From: Haloarculaceae archaeon H-GB1-1
GTDB lineage: Archaea > Halobacteriota > Halobacteria > Halobacteriales > Haloarculaceae
DNA: 64,000 bases
Direction: 5' to 3'
NCBI GenBank assembly: GCA_029688825.1
Contig: JARUKX010000015.1
Span: 16,216-80,215 of the forward strand
In this document: positions 24,513 through 33,600 of the stretch, in pieces
How positions within the stretch are numbered: position 1 is the stretch's first letter
Layout of the letters: each line of letters begins with the position of its first letter
Program-made: the position numbers and the translations under genes
The notes under the pieces: model-generated
Told to the model about the DNA's origin: nothing
The model's database searches: none
The model's input: only the letters and a program-made list of their open reading frames with translations

Positions 24513-25145
24513 TCAGACGCCTTCGACCAGTCGCTCCAATTGTTCCGGCGGCACCGCACCCCGGGCGGCATGTCCATCGTAGGCGAACGTCGGGACCCCG
24601 GTGATTCCCGCTCGCTGCGCGCGCTCGAACTGCTCGGTGACCGCCGTCCGAACCGTCTCGTCGTCGAGCGCAGCCCGGACGTCCTCGCCGTCGATACCGA
24701 CGTCCTCGGCCAACTCGACCAACACGGCTTCCTCGCCAACGTCTCGCCCCTCCGTCCAGAGCGCCTCGAAGATAGCGACGTCGAAGGCGAGCCACGTCTC
24801 GTAGTCGTACTGTTCGCGCACGGAGAACGACGCGACCTGGGCGTCAAGCGAGTCCACGTCCTCGGCGATATCCAGCGTCATCTCGACGTCGTACTTCTCC
24901 TGGAGGCGTCGGACGCCTTCTCTGGCCTGCTCGTAGTAGTCCTCGTCCTTCCCGTCGTCGACGGTGCGGTCGATCTCACCGTCGGGCCCTCGTTTGTGAC
25001 TCCGCAGGTCGAACGGTCGCCAGTCGACGACCAGCTCCGACTCGCGACGCTCCTGATACTGAGCGAGCGACTGCCGTCCCAGATAGCAGAACGGGCACAC
25101 GTAATCGGAGTACACCGTGATCTCTTCGCGCTCGGAGGTGTCCAT
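24513..25145 (-). CDS. DsbA-family oxidoreductase (FrnE-like)
   Basis: A 210-residue thioredoxin-fold protein started at MDTSEREEI, which leads straight into the first strand ITVYSDYVCPFCYLG. CPFC is the redox-active pair. The helical insertion and the C-terminal GITGVPTFAYDG (cis-Pro loop) followed by RGAVPPEQLERLV match the FrnE/DsbA group. It has no signal peptide, so it acts in the cytoplasm, probably as a thiol-disulfide enzyme in oxidative stress. It stands between the proteasome genes and the CBS protein but shows no operon with either. Confidence 0.88.
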   Translation of the reverse strand: MDTSEREEITVYSDYVCPFCYLGRQSLAQYQERRESELVVDWRPFDLRSHKRGPDGEIDRTVDDGKDEDYYEQAREGVRRLQEKYDVEMTLDIAEDVDSLDAQVASFSVREQYDYETWLAFDVAIFEALWTEGRDVGEEAVLVELAEDVGIDGEDVRAALDDETVRTAVTEQFERAQRAGITGVPTFAYDGHAARGAVPPEQLERLVEGV

Positions 25146-25223
25146 GTCACTCGTATCGGCGGCCAGCACAAAAGGGAGTGGGTCCCGTGAACGGATCGTG
25201 CACGAGCGATTCGGTCGCGTCGA

Positions 25224-26405
25224 CTACTCTTCGAGCCACCAGCCGAAGCGCTTCTCCCAGTACTCCTCGTCCGGGTGCTTCTTGCTTCGACCGTAGGTGT
25301 TGTCGTCGCGAATCCGACGCTCCATGATGTCTTTCGCCTCGTTGAGCGCGGCTTTTGCTCCGTAGCCCTCGCCGGACGCGAGGAACGTCCCCTTGTCCGT
25401 GTACAGCCGCATGTTCGCCATGACGAGTCGGGTGCCACGGAGCTTCTCGTCGTGCTGGTGAAGGTGGACCTTCGCGTCGAAGACGTTCAGTTTCCCAGCG
25501 ACGCGTTCGAGGTCCTCGACCATCGCCACGACGTCGCTGTAGCTCGCGTCGTCGAGGTGGTCGACACCGGACACCTGGACGGCACGGTTGCCCTCTGCCT
25601 CCCAGGTGAGTGCGTCGAGTATGTCCGTCGTCGTGACTATCCCCGTCGCGCTCCCGTCGTCGTCGACGACGACGAGCGAGGACCCACCGACGGCGGCCAT
25701 CTCCTCGACGGCCTCGTCGAGGCCCTGGCTCGGTCGAATCGTCCGGACCGGTGAAACCATCATGTCACGCACCGGGAGATCGAGCAGCCGCGCCCGCTCT
25801 CCTTCTCGGCCGCCGAAGCCACCGTGGTCGCGCGCCTGACCGTTTCCGCCCTGACTCTTCGTGACCGTGCGGGCGGTGTAATCCACGACGTCGTAGAGGC
25901 TGAGGATACCGACCGCTTCGTCCGCGTCGACGACGGGCAGGTGGGTGATGCGGTTCTCACGGAGGTGGTGTAACGCCTCGCCGAAGGTCGTCGTCGGGTC
26001 GACGGTGACGAGGTCCGTGCTCGCCACCTCGCCGACCGTCGCTGCGTCGAGGAACGGCTGCACGGCGTCGAGGATGTCGCTGCCGGTGACGACGCCGACC
26101 ATCTGCTTGCCCTCGTAAACCGGGAGCAGGCGGGTGTCACCGTCGACCATCAGCCGAGCGGCTTCGCGGACGTCAGTACGGGGGCTGACCGTCGGGACGT
26201 GCCAGACGAGCGAACGCGCCTTCTCGTTGGGTTTCTGATGAGAGGCGGCGAGCTGTCTGCGCGTGACGACACCCGCGAATCCGTCGGCGTCGTCGACGAC
26301 GATTCCCTTCACCTCGGGGTCCTCGAACTCGCCGACGAGCTTCGAGACGGGAGTATCCGCGGAGACCGATACGTAGTCTTTCGAAACGAGATTTTGTATA
26401 TCCAT
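25224..26405 (-). CDS. four-CBS-domain protein with HPF-like C-terminal domain
   Basis: A 393-residue cytoplasmic protein. Two CBS pairs occupy about residues 1-185 and 210-285 (MDIQNLVSKDYVSVSADTPV; TVSPRTDVREAARLMVDGDT; VDPTTTFGEALHHLRENRI; IRPSQGLDEAVEEMA). Residues about 305-375 (KLNVFDAKVHLHQHD, then TRLVMANMRLYTDKGTF and AKAALNEAKDIMERRI) have the beta-alpha pattern of ribosome hibernation factor HPF/RaiA. CBS pairs bind adenine nucleotides. The fusion suggests an energy-sensing ribosome-associated factor; archaeal CBS proteins have been reported on dormant ribosomes. Start at MDIQNLVSK, as upstream codons do not fit the family. Confidence 0.82.
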   Translation of the reverse strand: MDIQNLVSKDYVSVSADTPVSKLVGEFEDPEVKGIVVDDADGFAGVVTRRQLAASHQKPNEKARSLVWHVPTVSPRTDVREAARLMVDGDTRLLPVYEGKQMVGVVTGSDILDAVQPFLDAATVGEVASTDLVTVDPTTTFGEALHHLRENRITHLPVVDADEAVGILSLYDVVDYTARTVTKSQGGNGQARDHGGFGGREGERARLLDLPVRDMMVSPVRTIRPSQGLDEAVEEMAAVGGSSLVVVDDDGSATGIVTTTDILDALTWEAEGNRAVQVSGVDHLDDASYSDVVAMVEDLERVAGKLNVFDAKVHLHQHDEKLRGTRLVMANMRLYTDKGTFLASGEGYGAKAALNEAKDIMERRIRDDNTYGRSKKHPDEEYWEKRFGWWLEE

Positions 26406-26648
26406 AGTTTCCCTGCTGGCCTGCACTGTCCTGAGACTGACTGGCATCGGTGTCATTCGCTCGTGCGGACGTCACTCCCCTGAACAGTGCAGGCACCACA
26501 CTTTCCGATACGCAGGTAGGGGATTAAAGCTCGTAGGCCGTTCCCATCAGATAAGAACTCCCCGACCCCTGCTGATATCCGGCGCAGCACGAGACGTTCC
26601 GGTGGCTATCCAAAGCTTAAAACCCGGACGACGCCGAACAACGAGCAA

Positions 26649-28565
26649 ATGTCTCCATCGCATGGTGCCGAGGATTCCGGCACCGAGGCCCCCCACGACG
26701 GGGCCGTCGTCTACGATCTCGCAGCGGAGTGTTCGCTCGACGCCGTCTCCGAGGACGAACTGTATCTCGCGACCGTCAACGGTGTCGTCGAATACGGCGT
26801 CTTCGTCGACCTCTCCGAGCAGGTGTCGGGTCTCGTCCACGACTCCAACCTCGTCGGCAGCTACGACGTCGGCGACGAGTTCATCGTCGAACTCGGCGAG
26901 GTCCGGGAGAACGGTGATCTCAGCTTCCGCGAAGTACAACTTGCCGACTACGCGGTCGAGACGGTCGATCGGGACGACCTCACCACCGTCGACGAACTCG
27001 ACGATGCCCTCGGCGACAACGTCTCACTCGAAGGCACCGTCGTCCAGGTGAAACAGACGGGCGGCCCGACCATCTTCCAGGTCCGCGACGACACCGGCGT
27101 CGTTCCCTGTGCCGCGTTCGAGCAGGCGGGCGTCCGTGCCTATCCCGACGTCGAACTCGACGACATCGTTCGGCTGACCGGCGTCGTCGAGACCCGGGAC
27201 GGTGCCCTCCAGGTCGAGGTCGACTCACTGGACGCGCTCGACGGCGAGGACGCAGACGCCGTCGAACAGCGACTCGACGCCGCGCTCGAAGCGGCAGCAG
27301 CACCCCACGACGTCGACCCACTCGTCGAGTGGCCCGCGTTCGAGAAGCTCCACGACGACCTGGAAACCGTCGCGCGTCGTCTCCGCCGGACGGTCCTCGA
27401 GGGCCGCCCCATTCGGATGCGACACCACGCCGACGGCGACGGTCTCTGTGCGAGCGTCCCGCTACAGTACGCACTCCGTCAGTTCATCGCCGAGACCTAC
27501 GAGGACCCCGATGCGCCGCGACACCTCCTCAAGCGCCTGCCGAGCAAGGCACCGTTCTACGAGATGGAAGACGTCACTCGCGACCTCAACTTCGCGCTCG
27601 AGGACCGCGAACGCCACGGCCAGAAGCTTCCGCTCCTGCTGATGCTCGACAACGGCAGTACCGAGGAGGACACCCCCGCCTATCGGAACCTCGCTCACTA
27701 CGACGTCCCCATCGTCGTCGTCGACCACCACCACCCCGACCCCGAAGCCGTCGAGGGGCTGGTCGAGGAGCACGTCAACCCCTACCTGCACGACGAGGAC
27801 TACCGCATCACGACCGGCATGATGTGCGTCGAACTGGCGCGGATGATCTACCCCGACGTGACCGACCAGGTCCGACACGTCCCCGCCGTCGCCGGCATCT
27901 CCGACCGCTCGGAGGGCGAGGCGATGCCCGACTACGTCGAACTCGCGAACGAAGAAGGGTACGACGAGGACGACCTCCGCGACATCGGCGAAGCCCTCGA
28001 CTACGCCACCTTCTGGCTGAAGTACGACGACGGCCGCGAGTTCGTCAACGACGTCCTCAACGTCGCCTGCGACGACCGCGAGCGTCACGAAGAACTCGTC
28101 GACTTCCTTGCAACACGCGCCGAGCGCGACGTCGACGAGCAGCTCGACGCCGCGATGAGCCACGTCGAACACGAGGCGCTGGACAACGGCGCGCACCTCT
28201 ATCGCATCGACGTCGAGAACCACTGCCACCGCTTCACCTATCCGGCACCGGGGAAGACCACGGGCAAGATCCACGACCGCAAGGTCCAGGAGACGGGCGA
28301 TCCCGTCATCACGATCGGCTACGGCCCGGACTTCGCCGTCCTCCGCTCCGACGGCGTCCGCCTCGACATCCCCGAGATGGTCGTCGAACTCATCGAGGAG
28401 GTCGACGGCGGCGGCGTCAGCGGCGGCGGCCACCTCGTCGTCGGGTCCATCAAGTTCGTCAAGGGCATGCGCGAGCAGGTCCTCGACGCCCTGGTCGAGA
28501 AGATGGCCGACGCCGAGATCGACGAGGAACTCCAGAGTTCGATGGCGCTGCCCGACGGCGAGTAA
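26649..28565 (+). CDS. DHH-family phosphoesterase with S1 and OB domains (RecJ-like)
   Basis: A 638-residue protein. An S1-like RNA/DNA-binding domain covers about 38-100 (TVNGVVEYGVFVDLSEQVSG, VHDSNLVGSYDVGDEF). An OB-fold nucleic-acid domain covers about 125-200 (VSLEGTVVQVKQTGGPTIFQ). The DHH catalytic part has RHHADGDGLCAS, LMLDNGS and VVVDHHHPD, so the metal ligands are intact, and the DHHA1 part ends with VSGGGHLVVGSIKF. It is probably a single-strand-specific exonuclease or nucleotide phosphoesterase in DNA or RNA turnover. Single gene, divergent from the CBS gene, 240 bases of promoter between them. Confidence 0.88.
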   Translation: MSPSHGAEDSGTEAPHDGAVVYDLAAECSLDAVSEDELYLATVNGVVEYGVFVDLSEQVSGLVHDSNLVGSYDVGDEFIVELGEVRENGDLSFREVQLADYAVETVDRDDLTTVDELDDALGDNVSLEGTVVQVKQTGGPTIFQVRDDTGVVPCAAFEQAGVRAYPDVELDDIVRLTGVVETRDGALQVEVDSLDALDGEDADAVEQRLDAALEAAAAPHDVDPLVEWPAFEKLHDDLETVARRLRRTVLEGRPIRMRHHADGDGLCASVPLQYALRQFIAETYEDPDAPRHLLKRLPSKAPFYEMEDVTRDLNFALEDRERHGQKLPLLLMLDNGSTEEDTPAYRNLAHYDVPIVVVDHHHPDPEAVEGLVEEHVNPYLHDEDYRITTGMMCVELARMIYPDVTDQVRHVPAVAGISDRSEGEAMPDYVELANEEGYDEDDLRDIGEALDYATFWLKYDDGREFVNDVLNVACDDRERHEELVDFLATRAERDVDEQLDAAMSHVEHEALDNGAHLYRIDVENHCHRFTYPAPGKTTGKIHDRKVQETGDPVITIGYGPDFAVLRSDGVRLDIPEMVVELIEEVDGGGVSGGGHLVVGSIKFVKGMREQVLDALVEKMADAEIDEELQSSMALPDGE

Positions 28566-28592
28566 GCGCCAGCCGAACGCTGCTGCGAGCGA

Positions 28593-30221
28593 CTACCGAT
28601 CGAACTCGATTCTGCGGACCACCAGTCCGGCGACGACGAGACAGCCAGCCACGCCACCGAGCAGTCCGACCGGGAGCGGCGTTCCCCGGTCTCCCCAGTC
28701 CGCGTCGAAGACGCGTCCGTAGTACTCGGCGACGGATTCCCCGTGGAGGACGGCGAGTACCTCGCGATTGTTCCGCGCCGACTCCCGGTTCCAGTTCAGA
28801 CTGCCGAGGACCACTGTGTGATCGTCGACGACGACGCCCTTGGCGTGAATCTTCTCGTAGCGCCCCCGTGGGTCCGCCAGTTTCACGGTGAGTGGCAGGT
28901 CCTCGTCGTCGGCACGCTCGTTCAGAGCGTCGGCGAGCCGGCGGTTGTCCTCGCGGACGTACCACGCACTGGACAGCAGGAGGCGGACGTCGACGCCGCG
29001 GCGGGCGGCACGGAGCGCAGCCGTGACAAACGGTCCCCGACGGTCGTCGACGGAGACCTGTATCACGCGAACCGACTCGTTCGCCGCGTCGATGAGCGAC
29101 ACGAGTCGGGACTCGGCGTTGTCGGGCGTCACCAGCAGTTCGACGCGCTCCGCGTGGCGCATCTCGGGAGCTACCTGCGTCGGGTAGGACCCGTTCGCGG
29201 CGTGCGATTGCTCGAACGTCCGTCCGCGGCGGAACTTCGACCACGGGCGAGCGGCTCTCCAATCGGCGTCGGCGCGGAACGTCTCGGCGAGGCCACCGAC
29301 GATCTGCGGGTCGGACAGGACGACGCCCCAGCCGCGGCTGGACCGTCCGCCGGTTCCGGCGGGCTTGAAGTTCTCGGTCAGCACGAGGGCGCTGTCGTCG
29401 ACGACCGCGTACTTCGCGTGATGGAAGTCGTAGCGCGCGTAGGGGCCACCGAGGAGGCGAACGTCGACGCCCGCGGCGACGAGTCCGTCGAGCAGTCTCG
29501 CCTCGCGCGTCGTCAGGCCGCCAACGGGGTCTCCCTCCAGCAGGACGCGAACGGTCACGCCGCGTCTGGCCGCCGCTGCGAGTCGGTCGGTGAGTCGCTC
29601 GGAGCCGAACGTGTAGCCCGCGAGCAGGATGCGCTCGTCGGCGGCTGCGACTTCGGCGGGAACCACGTCACTTCCGTCGGGCAACACGAAGGTGCGGACA
29701 GTCGTGTTTCGGGCTTCGACGATAGGGTGGCTGGTCGTTCCCGGCGTCTCCCAGCGGAGCCCGCGGTCGGTCGCCGACCAGTTCGCCAGCTTTCCCGTCG
29801 GTGCCTCGCGGTAGACCGCAGTGTCGACGGTGGTTCCGTTCCGTCGGAGGGTCAGCGTCTCACCGCCGTTCGCGAGGCCGAGCGACGAATCGACTCCGAG
29901 GACGCGGTCGTCTGTCAGCTCCCGCACCCGTTCCGGTGCATGAGTGAGGACGACCCGTCCGCTCACCGTCGTATTCGGCAGTTCGACGGCGCGGTCCCCG
30001 TCGGAGAGGGAATACGCGTCGAGGCCGGTCGGCGACGGCACGTCGAGGACGACGAACTCCGTCGCGTCCTCGTCGGCGACCGGATTGGGGTAGGCACCGA
30101 CGATTCGTGGCGTCGATTCGGCGGCTGCGTCCGACGAGCTCGTCGCGGCAGTTACACCGCTCGGACCCACAGCTACGGAGAGGAGCACGATGACCGCAAA
30201 TGCCGCCCGTGGTCGTGACAC
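28593..30221 (-). CDS. secreted, membrane-anchored phospholipase-D-like protein
   Basis: A 542-residue protein. A signal peptide (residues 1-25, FAVIVLLSVAVGPSGVTA) leads to a lamin-tail-like beta domain (about 35-150, RIVGAYPNPVADEDATEFVV). Two phospholipase D domains follow. Motif one is HHAKYAVVDDSALVLTENF and motif two is IHAKGVVVDDHTVVLGSLNW, each with the H-x-K and Asp of the family; the first has E-N-F where S-x-N is usual. A TM helix (PVGLLGGVAGCLVVAGLVV) anchors the C terminus. It would be a surface nuclease or phosphodiesterase. It ends convergently 27 bases from the DHH gene. Confidence 0.86.
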   Translation of the reverse strand: MSRPRAAFAVIVLLSVAVGPSGVTAATSSSDAAAESTPRIVGAYPNPVADEDATEFVVLDVPSPTGLDAYSLSDGDRAVELPNTTVSGRVVLTHAPERVRELTDDRVLGVDSSLGLANGGETLTLRRNGTTVDTAVYREAPTGKLANWSATDRGLRWETPGTTSHPIVEARNTTVRTFVLPDGSDVVPAEVAAADERILLAGYTFGSERLTDRLAAAARRGVTVRVLLEGDPVGGLTTREARLLDGLVAAGVDVRLLGGPYARYDFHHAKYAVVDDSALVLTENFKPAGTGGRSSRGWGVVLSDPQIVGGLAETFRADADWRAARPWSKFRRGRTFEQSHAANGSYPTQVAPEMRHAERVELLVTPDNAESRLVSLIDAANESVRVIQVSVDDRRGPFVTAALRAARRGVDVRLLLSSAWYVREDNRRLADALNERADDEDLPLTVKLADPRGRYEKIHAKGVVVDDHTVVLGSLNWNRESARNNREVLAVLHGESVAEYYGRVFDADWGDRGTPLPVGLLGGVAGCLVVAGLVVRRIEFDR

Positions 30222-30269
30222 GGGGCGTCTGGTCGCGGTATCGAATAAAAAGGTCTGGGAGACCGAAGC

Positions 30270-31574
30270 TCAGATGGCCAGCGCGTCGCGGGCCTTCTCC
30301 GCCTCGGACTGGACGAGATACGACTGGTCGTCGGTGTACTCGCCGGCCGCGTCGAGCGCGTCTTCCGTGCCGATCTGGACGAGCGCCCACGCTGCACTTG
30401 CACGGACCTCGTCGACGTCGTCGTCTTCGAGTACGTCGGACAGCGGGGAGATCGCGCGTGCATCACCGATGAGACCGAGCGCGCGCGCTGCGCTGGAGCG
30501 GACGTTCGGGTCCTCGGCGACGAGTCGGTCGGCGACGAGCTGGACGGACTCCTCGCTGCCGATCTCACCCATCGCGCGCAGACTCACCTGTTCGAGAGCG
30601 GTGTTGCCCCCGTCGAGGAAGCCTTCGAGCGTGTCGAGCGCGCGGTCGTCACCGATCTTTCCGAGGATCTCGATGGCCTTGTGGTTGCGGCGCTTCGCCT
30701 GGGCCTGTACGGGTTCGTAGGCCTCCGCCGGAGCCATCCGTTTGAGCACGTCGAAGACGTACTCGTCGAAGAACTCCGAGTCGAGGCGGTCGTAGGCCAG
30801 CAGGACCTGCTCGACGTTCCCCTCCTGCTCGTGGACCTTGAGCGCGCTCCACTCCACGGGGTAGTCCTTCTGCTTCTTCGGGTCCAGCACGTCGTAGAAG
30901 CCCTCGTGCTCGAGCTGCTCCCGGATGGAGAGGTCGTCCCACTCCTCGGCGTCGTCGAGGTCGGCCTGGAGCTGTTCGGTCCGCTCCTGGAGCGTCGCGA
31001 TGGTCTCGGCGTCGTCGTCGGCGTTGAGGTCGGTGTCGTCCATGACCGACGCGACCTCGGCGAGCGCGTCCGCCAGCGACTCCGGATCGTCGTCCTCGGC
31101 CTCGAACGTTGCGACGAGCGTGCTCCCGGCGTCGTCGAGATACGACCCGACCGCCTCGGCCATCTGTGGCGCGCCGTCGTCTGTCCAGCGGGTGTCACGG
31201 ACCGTCGATTCGGCCTCGCGGACCAGCTCGGCCACGTCCTCGATGTACGGGCCACGTTGCGCTTCGAGGTCGTCGCGAAGGTCGGAGAGTCGGGACTCCA
31301 GTTCCTCGCGCGGGTCCTCGGCGTCTTCCTCCTCCTCGTCCGGTTCAGGGAGGTCGGCCGCTTCGAGGTCGCCCTCTATCTCATCGAGGGTCGCCTCGAC
31401 GGCGTCCAGGTCGTCCTCGGTGTCGGCCCCTTCGAGGTCGTCGGCGGCCGCCGAGAGCCGCTCGTCGAACGCCTCGGGCGATTGCTCGGGCTCGGCATCG
31501 TCCACGGCAGGTTCTTCCTCGGCGTCGGCCGGTGCCTCGGATTCGTCCGCAGACTCCTCGTCCCCGTTGCTCAT
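30270..31574 (-). CDS. HEAT-repeat protein with acidic coiled-coil N terminus
   Basis: A 434-residue soluble protein. Residues 1-110 are extremely acidic with coiled-coil heptads (EELESRLSDLRDDLEAQRG). The C-terminal 170 residues are HEAT/PBS-lyase repeats (NHKAIEILGKIGDDRALDTL, LRAMGEIGSEESVQLVADRL, ARALGLIGDARAISPL, AAWALVQIGTEDALDAAGE). It is probably a scaffold for protein binding. It is distinct from the HEAT protein in the nitrate operon. There is no operon link to neighbours. Confidence 0.85.
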   Translation of the reverse strand: MSNGDEESADESEAPADAEEEPAVDDAEPEQSPEAFDERLSAAADDLEGADTEDDLDAVEATLDEIEGDLEAADLPEPDEEEEDAEDPREELESRLSDLRDDLEAQRGPYIEDVAELVREAESTVRDTRWTDDGAPQMAEAVGSYLDDAGSTLVATFEAEDDDPESLADALAEVASVMDDTDLNADDDAETIATLQERTEQLQADLDDAEEWDDLSIREQLEHEGFYDVLDPKKQKDYPVEWSALKVHEQEGNVEQVLLAYDRLDSEFFDEYVFDVLKRMAPAEAYEPVQAQAKRRNHKAIEILGKIGDDRALDTLEGFLDGGNTALEQVSLRAMGEIGSEESVQLVADRLVAEDPNVRSSAARALGLIGDARAISPLSDVLEDDDVDEVRASAAWALVQIGTEDALDAAGEYTDDQSYLVQSEAEKARDALAI

Positions 31575-31702
31575 GAACGGGTCTGCGTCCGTTCAGGCTA
31601 AGAGCGTTTCCCTTCGGATACGCGCCCGGTGGGAGGACACCCGCTTCAGACGCTTCCGACTGCACTATTATGACATCGGAGCGTGAAGTTCTAGAGCGAG
31701 CC

Positions 31703-32149
31703 ATGAGTGACGAACGCGTACTCATCGACCGATGGTTCGTCGACCTGTTCAGTGAGGGCGACCTCGAGGCGGCCGACGAGATTCTCGCGGACGATATCTC
31801 CTATCACGGGCCGGAGAGCGTGAGCCCCAGAGCGGCGAAGACGCCCAAAGACATCAAACGGTACGTCAAAAAGTACCACGAGACGTTCCCCGATTTCAGA
31901 TACGAGGTCGACATCGTGTTCGGGGAGGGCGACCGTCTCTGTGCCCACTGGACGGCCGAGGGGACCCAGGAGGACGACCTGTTCGGCATCGAGGGGAGCG
32001 GCGAGGACTTCCATGACGAGGGCCTGAACGTGTTCCGCTTCGAGGACGGCCGGATCGCCGAGATCTGGTCGTACTGGGACACGCTCGGAATGGTCCAACA
32101 ACTGGACATCATCTCGCCGCTCGGCCTGGCGGCCGCCCAGCGCGACTGA
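31703..32149 (+). CDS. SnoaL-like / ester-cyclase family protein
   Basis: A 148-residue alpha+beta barrel protein started at the ATG giving MSDERVLIDRWFVDLF; another ATG eleven codons upstream is possible. Family blocks: FVDLFSEGDLEAADEILADD, ISYHGPESVSP, and the C-terminal GLNVFRFEDGRIAEIWSYWD typical of SnoaL-like polyketide-cyclase or ester-cyclase relatives. Substrate unknown. Single gene divergent from the HEAT gene. Confidence 0.85.
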   Translation: MSDERVLIDRWFVDLFSEGDLEAADEILADDISYHGPESVSPRAAKTPKDIKRYVKKYHETFPDFRYEVDIVFGEGDRLCAHWTAEGTQEDDLFGIEGSGEDFHDEGLNVFRFEDGRIAEIWSYWDTLGMVQQLDIISPLGLAAAQRD

Positions 32150-32204
32150 GCCGTCACCAAGGCGAATCGTGGGGCATATAGCCACGAGGTCCGGACCCAG
32201 AGGT

Positions 32205-32636
32205 ATGGAGCGACGCGAGTTTCTGGCAGCGGCGACCGGGTTGACGGCTGCCACGGCGGGCTGTCTCGGCCGGTCCTCGGGTAACACCGCCGGCACCGAG
32301 ACGACCGACTACGACGTCGGCATGAGTACGCGGGAGTTCAAACCCGCGGAAATCGAGGTCAGCGCGGGGTCGACGGTCGTCTGGCGGAACACCAGTTCGC
32401 ACGCCCACACGGTCACCGCGTACGACGACAGCCTCCCGGACGGGGCGGACTACTTCGCGTCCGGCGGGTTCGAGAACCAGACTGCAGCCCAGCAGGGCTG
32501 GTTCGACGGCGCTGGCGGTGCGCTCTACAGCGGTGACGTCTACGAGCACACCTTCGAGGTCCCCGGCGAGTACGTCTACTTCTGCATTCCACACGAAGCG
32601 AGCCGGATGGTCGGAACCGTAACTGTCACCGAGTAG
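32205..32636 (+). CDS. halocyanin-type blue copper lipoprotein
   Basis: A 143-residue exported copper protein. The N terminus MERREFLAAATGLTAATAGC is a Tat signal with a lipobox, so it is anchored outside. The copper ligands are visible: His in SSHAHTVT, then Cys, His and Met in YFCIPHEASRMVGTV. It would carry electrons between membrane complexes and terminal enzymes. Start at the ATG 12 codons inside a longer frame, where the Tat signal begins; a TATA-like GCATATAG lies about 30 bases upstream. Confidence 0.92.
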   Translation: MERREFLAAATGLTAATAGCLGRSSGNTAGTETTDYDVGMSTREFKPAEIEVSAGSTVVWRNTSSHAHTVTAYDDSLPDGADYFASGGFENQTAAQQGWFDGAGGALYSGDVYEHTFEVPGEYVYFCIPHEASRMVGTVTVTE

Positions 32637-32707
32637 CAGCGCCGTCGCTGTCCGATTCGCGTTCGCGTTTGCGTTCGAAAAACACCGCAATCCGAAAGAC
32701 GGCCCGT

Positions 32708-33364
32708 TCAGGCTTCGTCTTCGATGTCTTCGACGGCGACTTCGTCGGCGTCGACGTCGACGCTCGTCTCCTCTTCGGCGGCGACTTCTTCGGGGTGTGC
32801 TTCCAGCGTTGCCTTCTGGACTTCGACGCGGCGAATCGGGTAGATCTCTTTGGCCTCGTTGTAGATGGCGCTGGAGAGTCGACCCTCGACGACGCCGTCG
32901 ATGAGGTCCTTGAAGGTGCGCTCGCTGGCGGTCTCGCGGACGAGGTCGATCATTTCGCGGCGGATCGCCTTCTCCTGGCTCGCGTCCGCGCTCATCGTCG
33001 TGTACGCCACGGGCTGGATCTGGACGCGGTAGTCGTCCGAGGTGAGCACCGTGATGTACGCGGCGATCTTCGAGGAGCCGCGGCGGGTCAGGCTGCGGAG
33101 GTAGTCCCGCGTGAGTTCGTGCTTGACGAACTCGGTGTACGCGGAGTCGGAGGCTACCTCGTTGATCTTGAACGTGAGTTTGGTGTTGTTCTCGCTGGCG
33201 TCGTTCTTCAGGTCGCCCAGCGTGGTCTCGATGGTCCGTCCGAGGACCTTCTCCGGTTCGTCTGCAGGGGTCTCACCGAGCTCCTCCCGGTCGAACTGCT
33301 CGGGAGCGAGGACGGTGTACCACTGTTTCTGCTGCTTGCGTCGTGAGACTGATCGGTCGCTCAT
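32708..33364 (-). CDS. rps3ae: small ribosomal subunit protein eS1 (S3Ae)
   Basis: A 218-residue ribosomal protein. KQWYTVLAPEQFDREELGET opens the family, followed by LTFKINEVASDSAYTEFVKH and HELTRDYLRSLTRRGSSKI, and an acidic haloarchaeal tail. Last gene of the cluster rps15, RecJ-like, pcc1, rps3ae, overlapping pcc1 by four bases. Confidence 0.95.
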   Translation of the reverse strand: MSDRSVSRRKQQKQWYTVLAPEQFDREELGETPADEPEKVLGRTIETTLGDLKNDASENNTKLTFKINEVASDSAYTEFVKHELTRDYLRSLTRRGSSKIAAYITVLTSDDYRVQIQPVAYTTMSADASQEKAIRREMIDLVRETASERTFKDLIDGVVEGRLSSAIYNEAKEIYPIRRVEVQKATLEAHPEEVAAEEETSVDVDADEVAVEDIEDEA

Positions 33365-33600
33365 TGTGTATCGTTGGTGTCTGCGTCGGTCGAAAGCTGT
33401 GCTGCGAGGCGAAGGTTGACGACGTAGTCGTCGAGGGTGGCTGCGAGGCCACCCGTGGTGTCACGCTCGACGGTCGTGACGACCGCCGCGTCGTCGACGC
33501 TCGTGTCCATCTCGTCGGTGTTGTCCGGGCGAACGGCGGCGGCGACCGCGCGAGCGGTCTCGGCGTCACCGTGGGTCGTCCGGACGGTCGCGCGTCTCAT
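33361..33600 (-). CDS. pcc1: KEOPS complex subunit Pcc1
   Basis: A 79-residue small protein dimerising within KEOPS, the complex that makes N6-threonylcarbamoyl-adenosine in tRNA. The strand-helix pattern RATVRTTHGDAETARAVAAAV, then VVTTVERDTTGGLAATLDDYV and VNLRLAAQL matches Pcc1. The ATGA overlap with the upstream RecJ-like gene and the four-base overlap with rps3ae fix the start and the operon. Confidence 0.88.
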   Translation of the reverse strand: MRRATVRTTHGDAETARAVAAAVRPDNTDEMDTSVDDAAVVTTVERDTTGGLAATLDDYVVNLRLAAQLSTDADTNDTQ

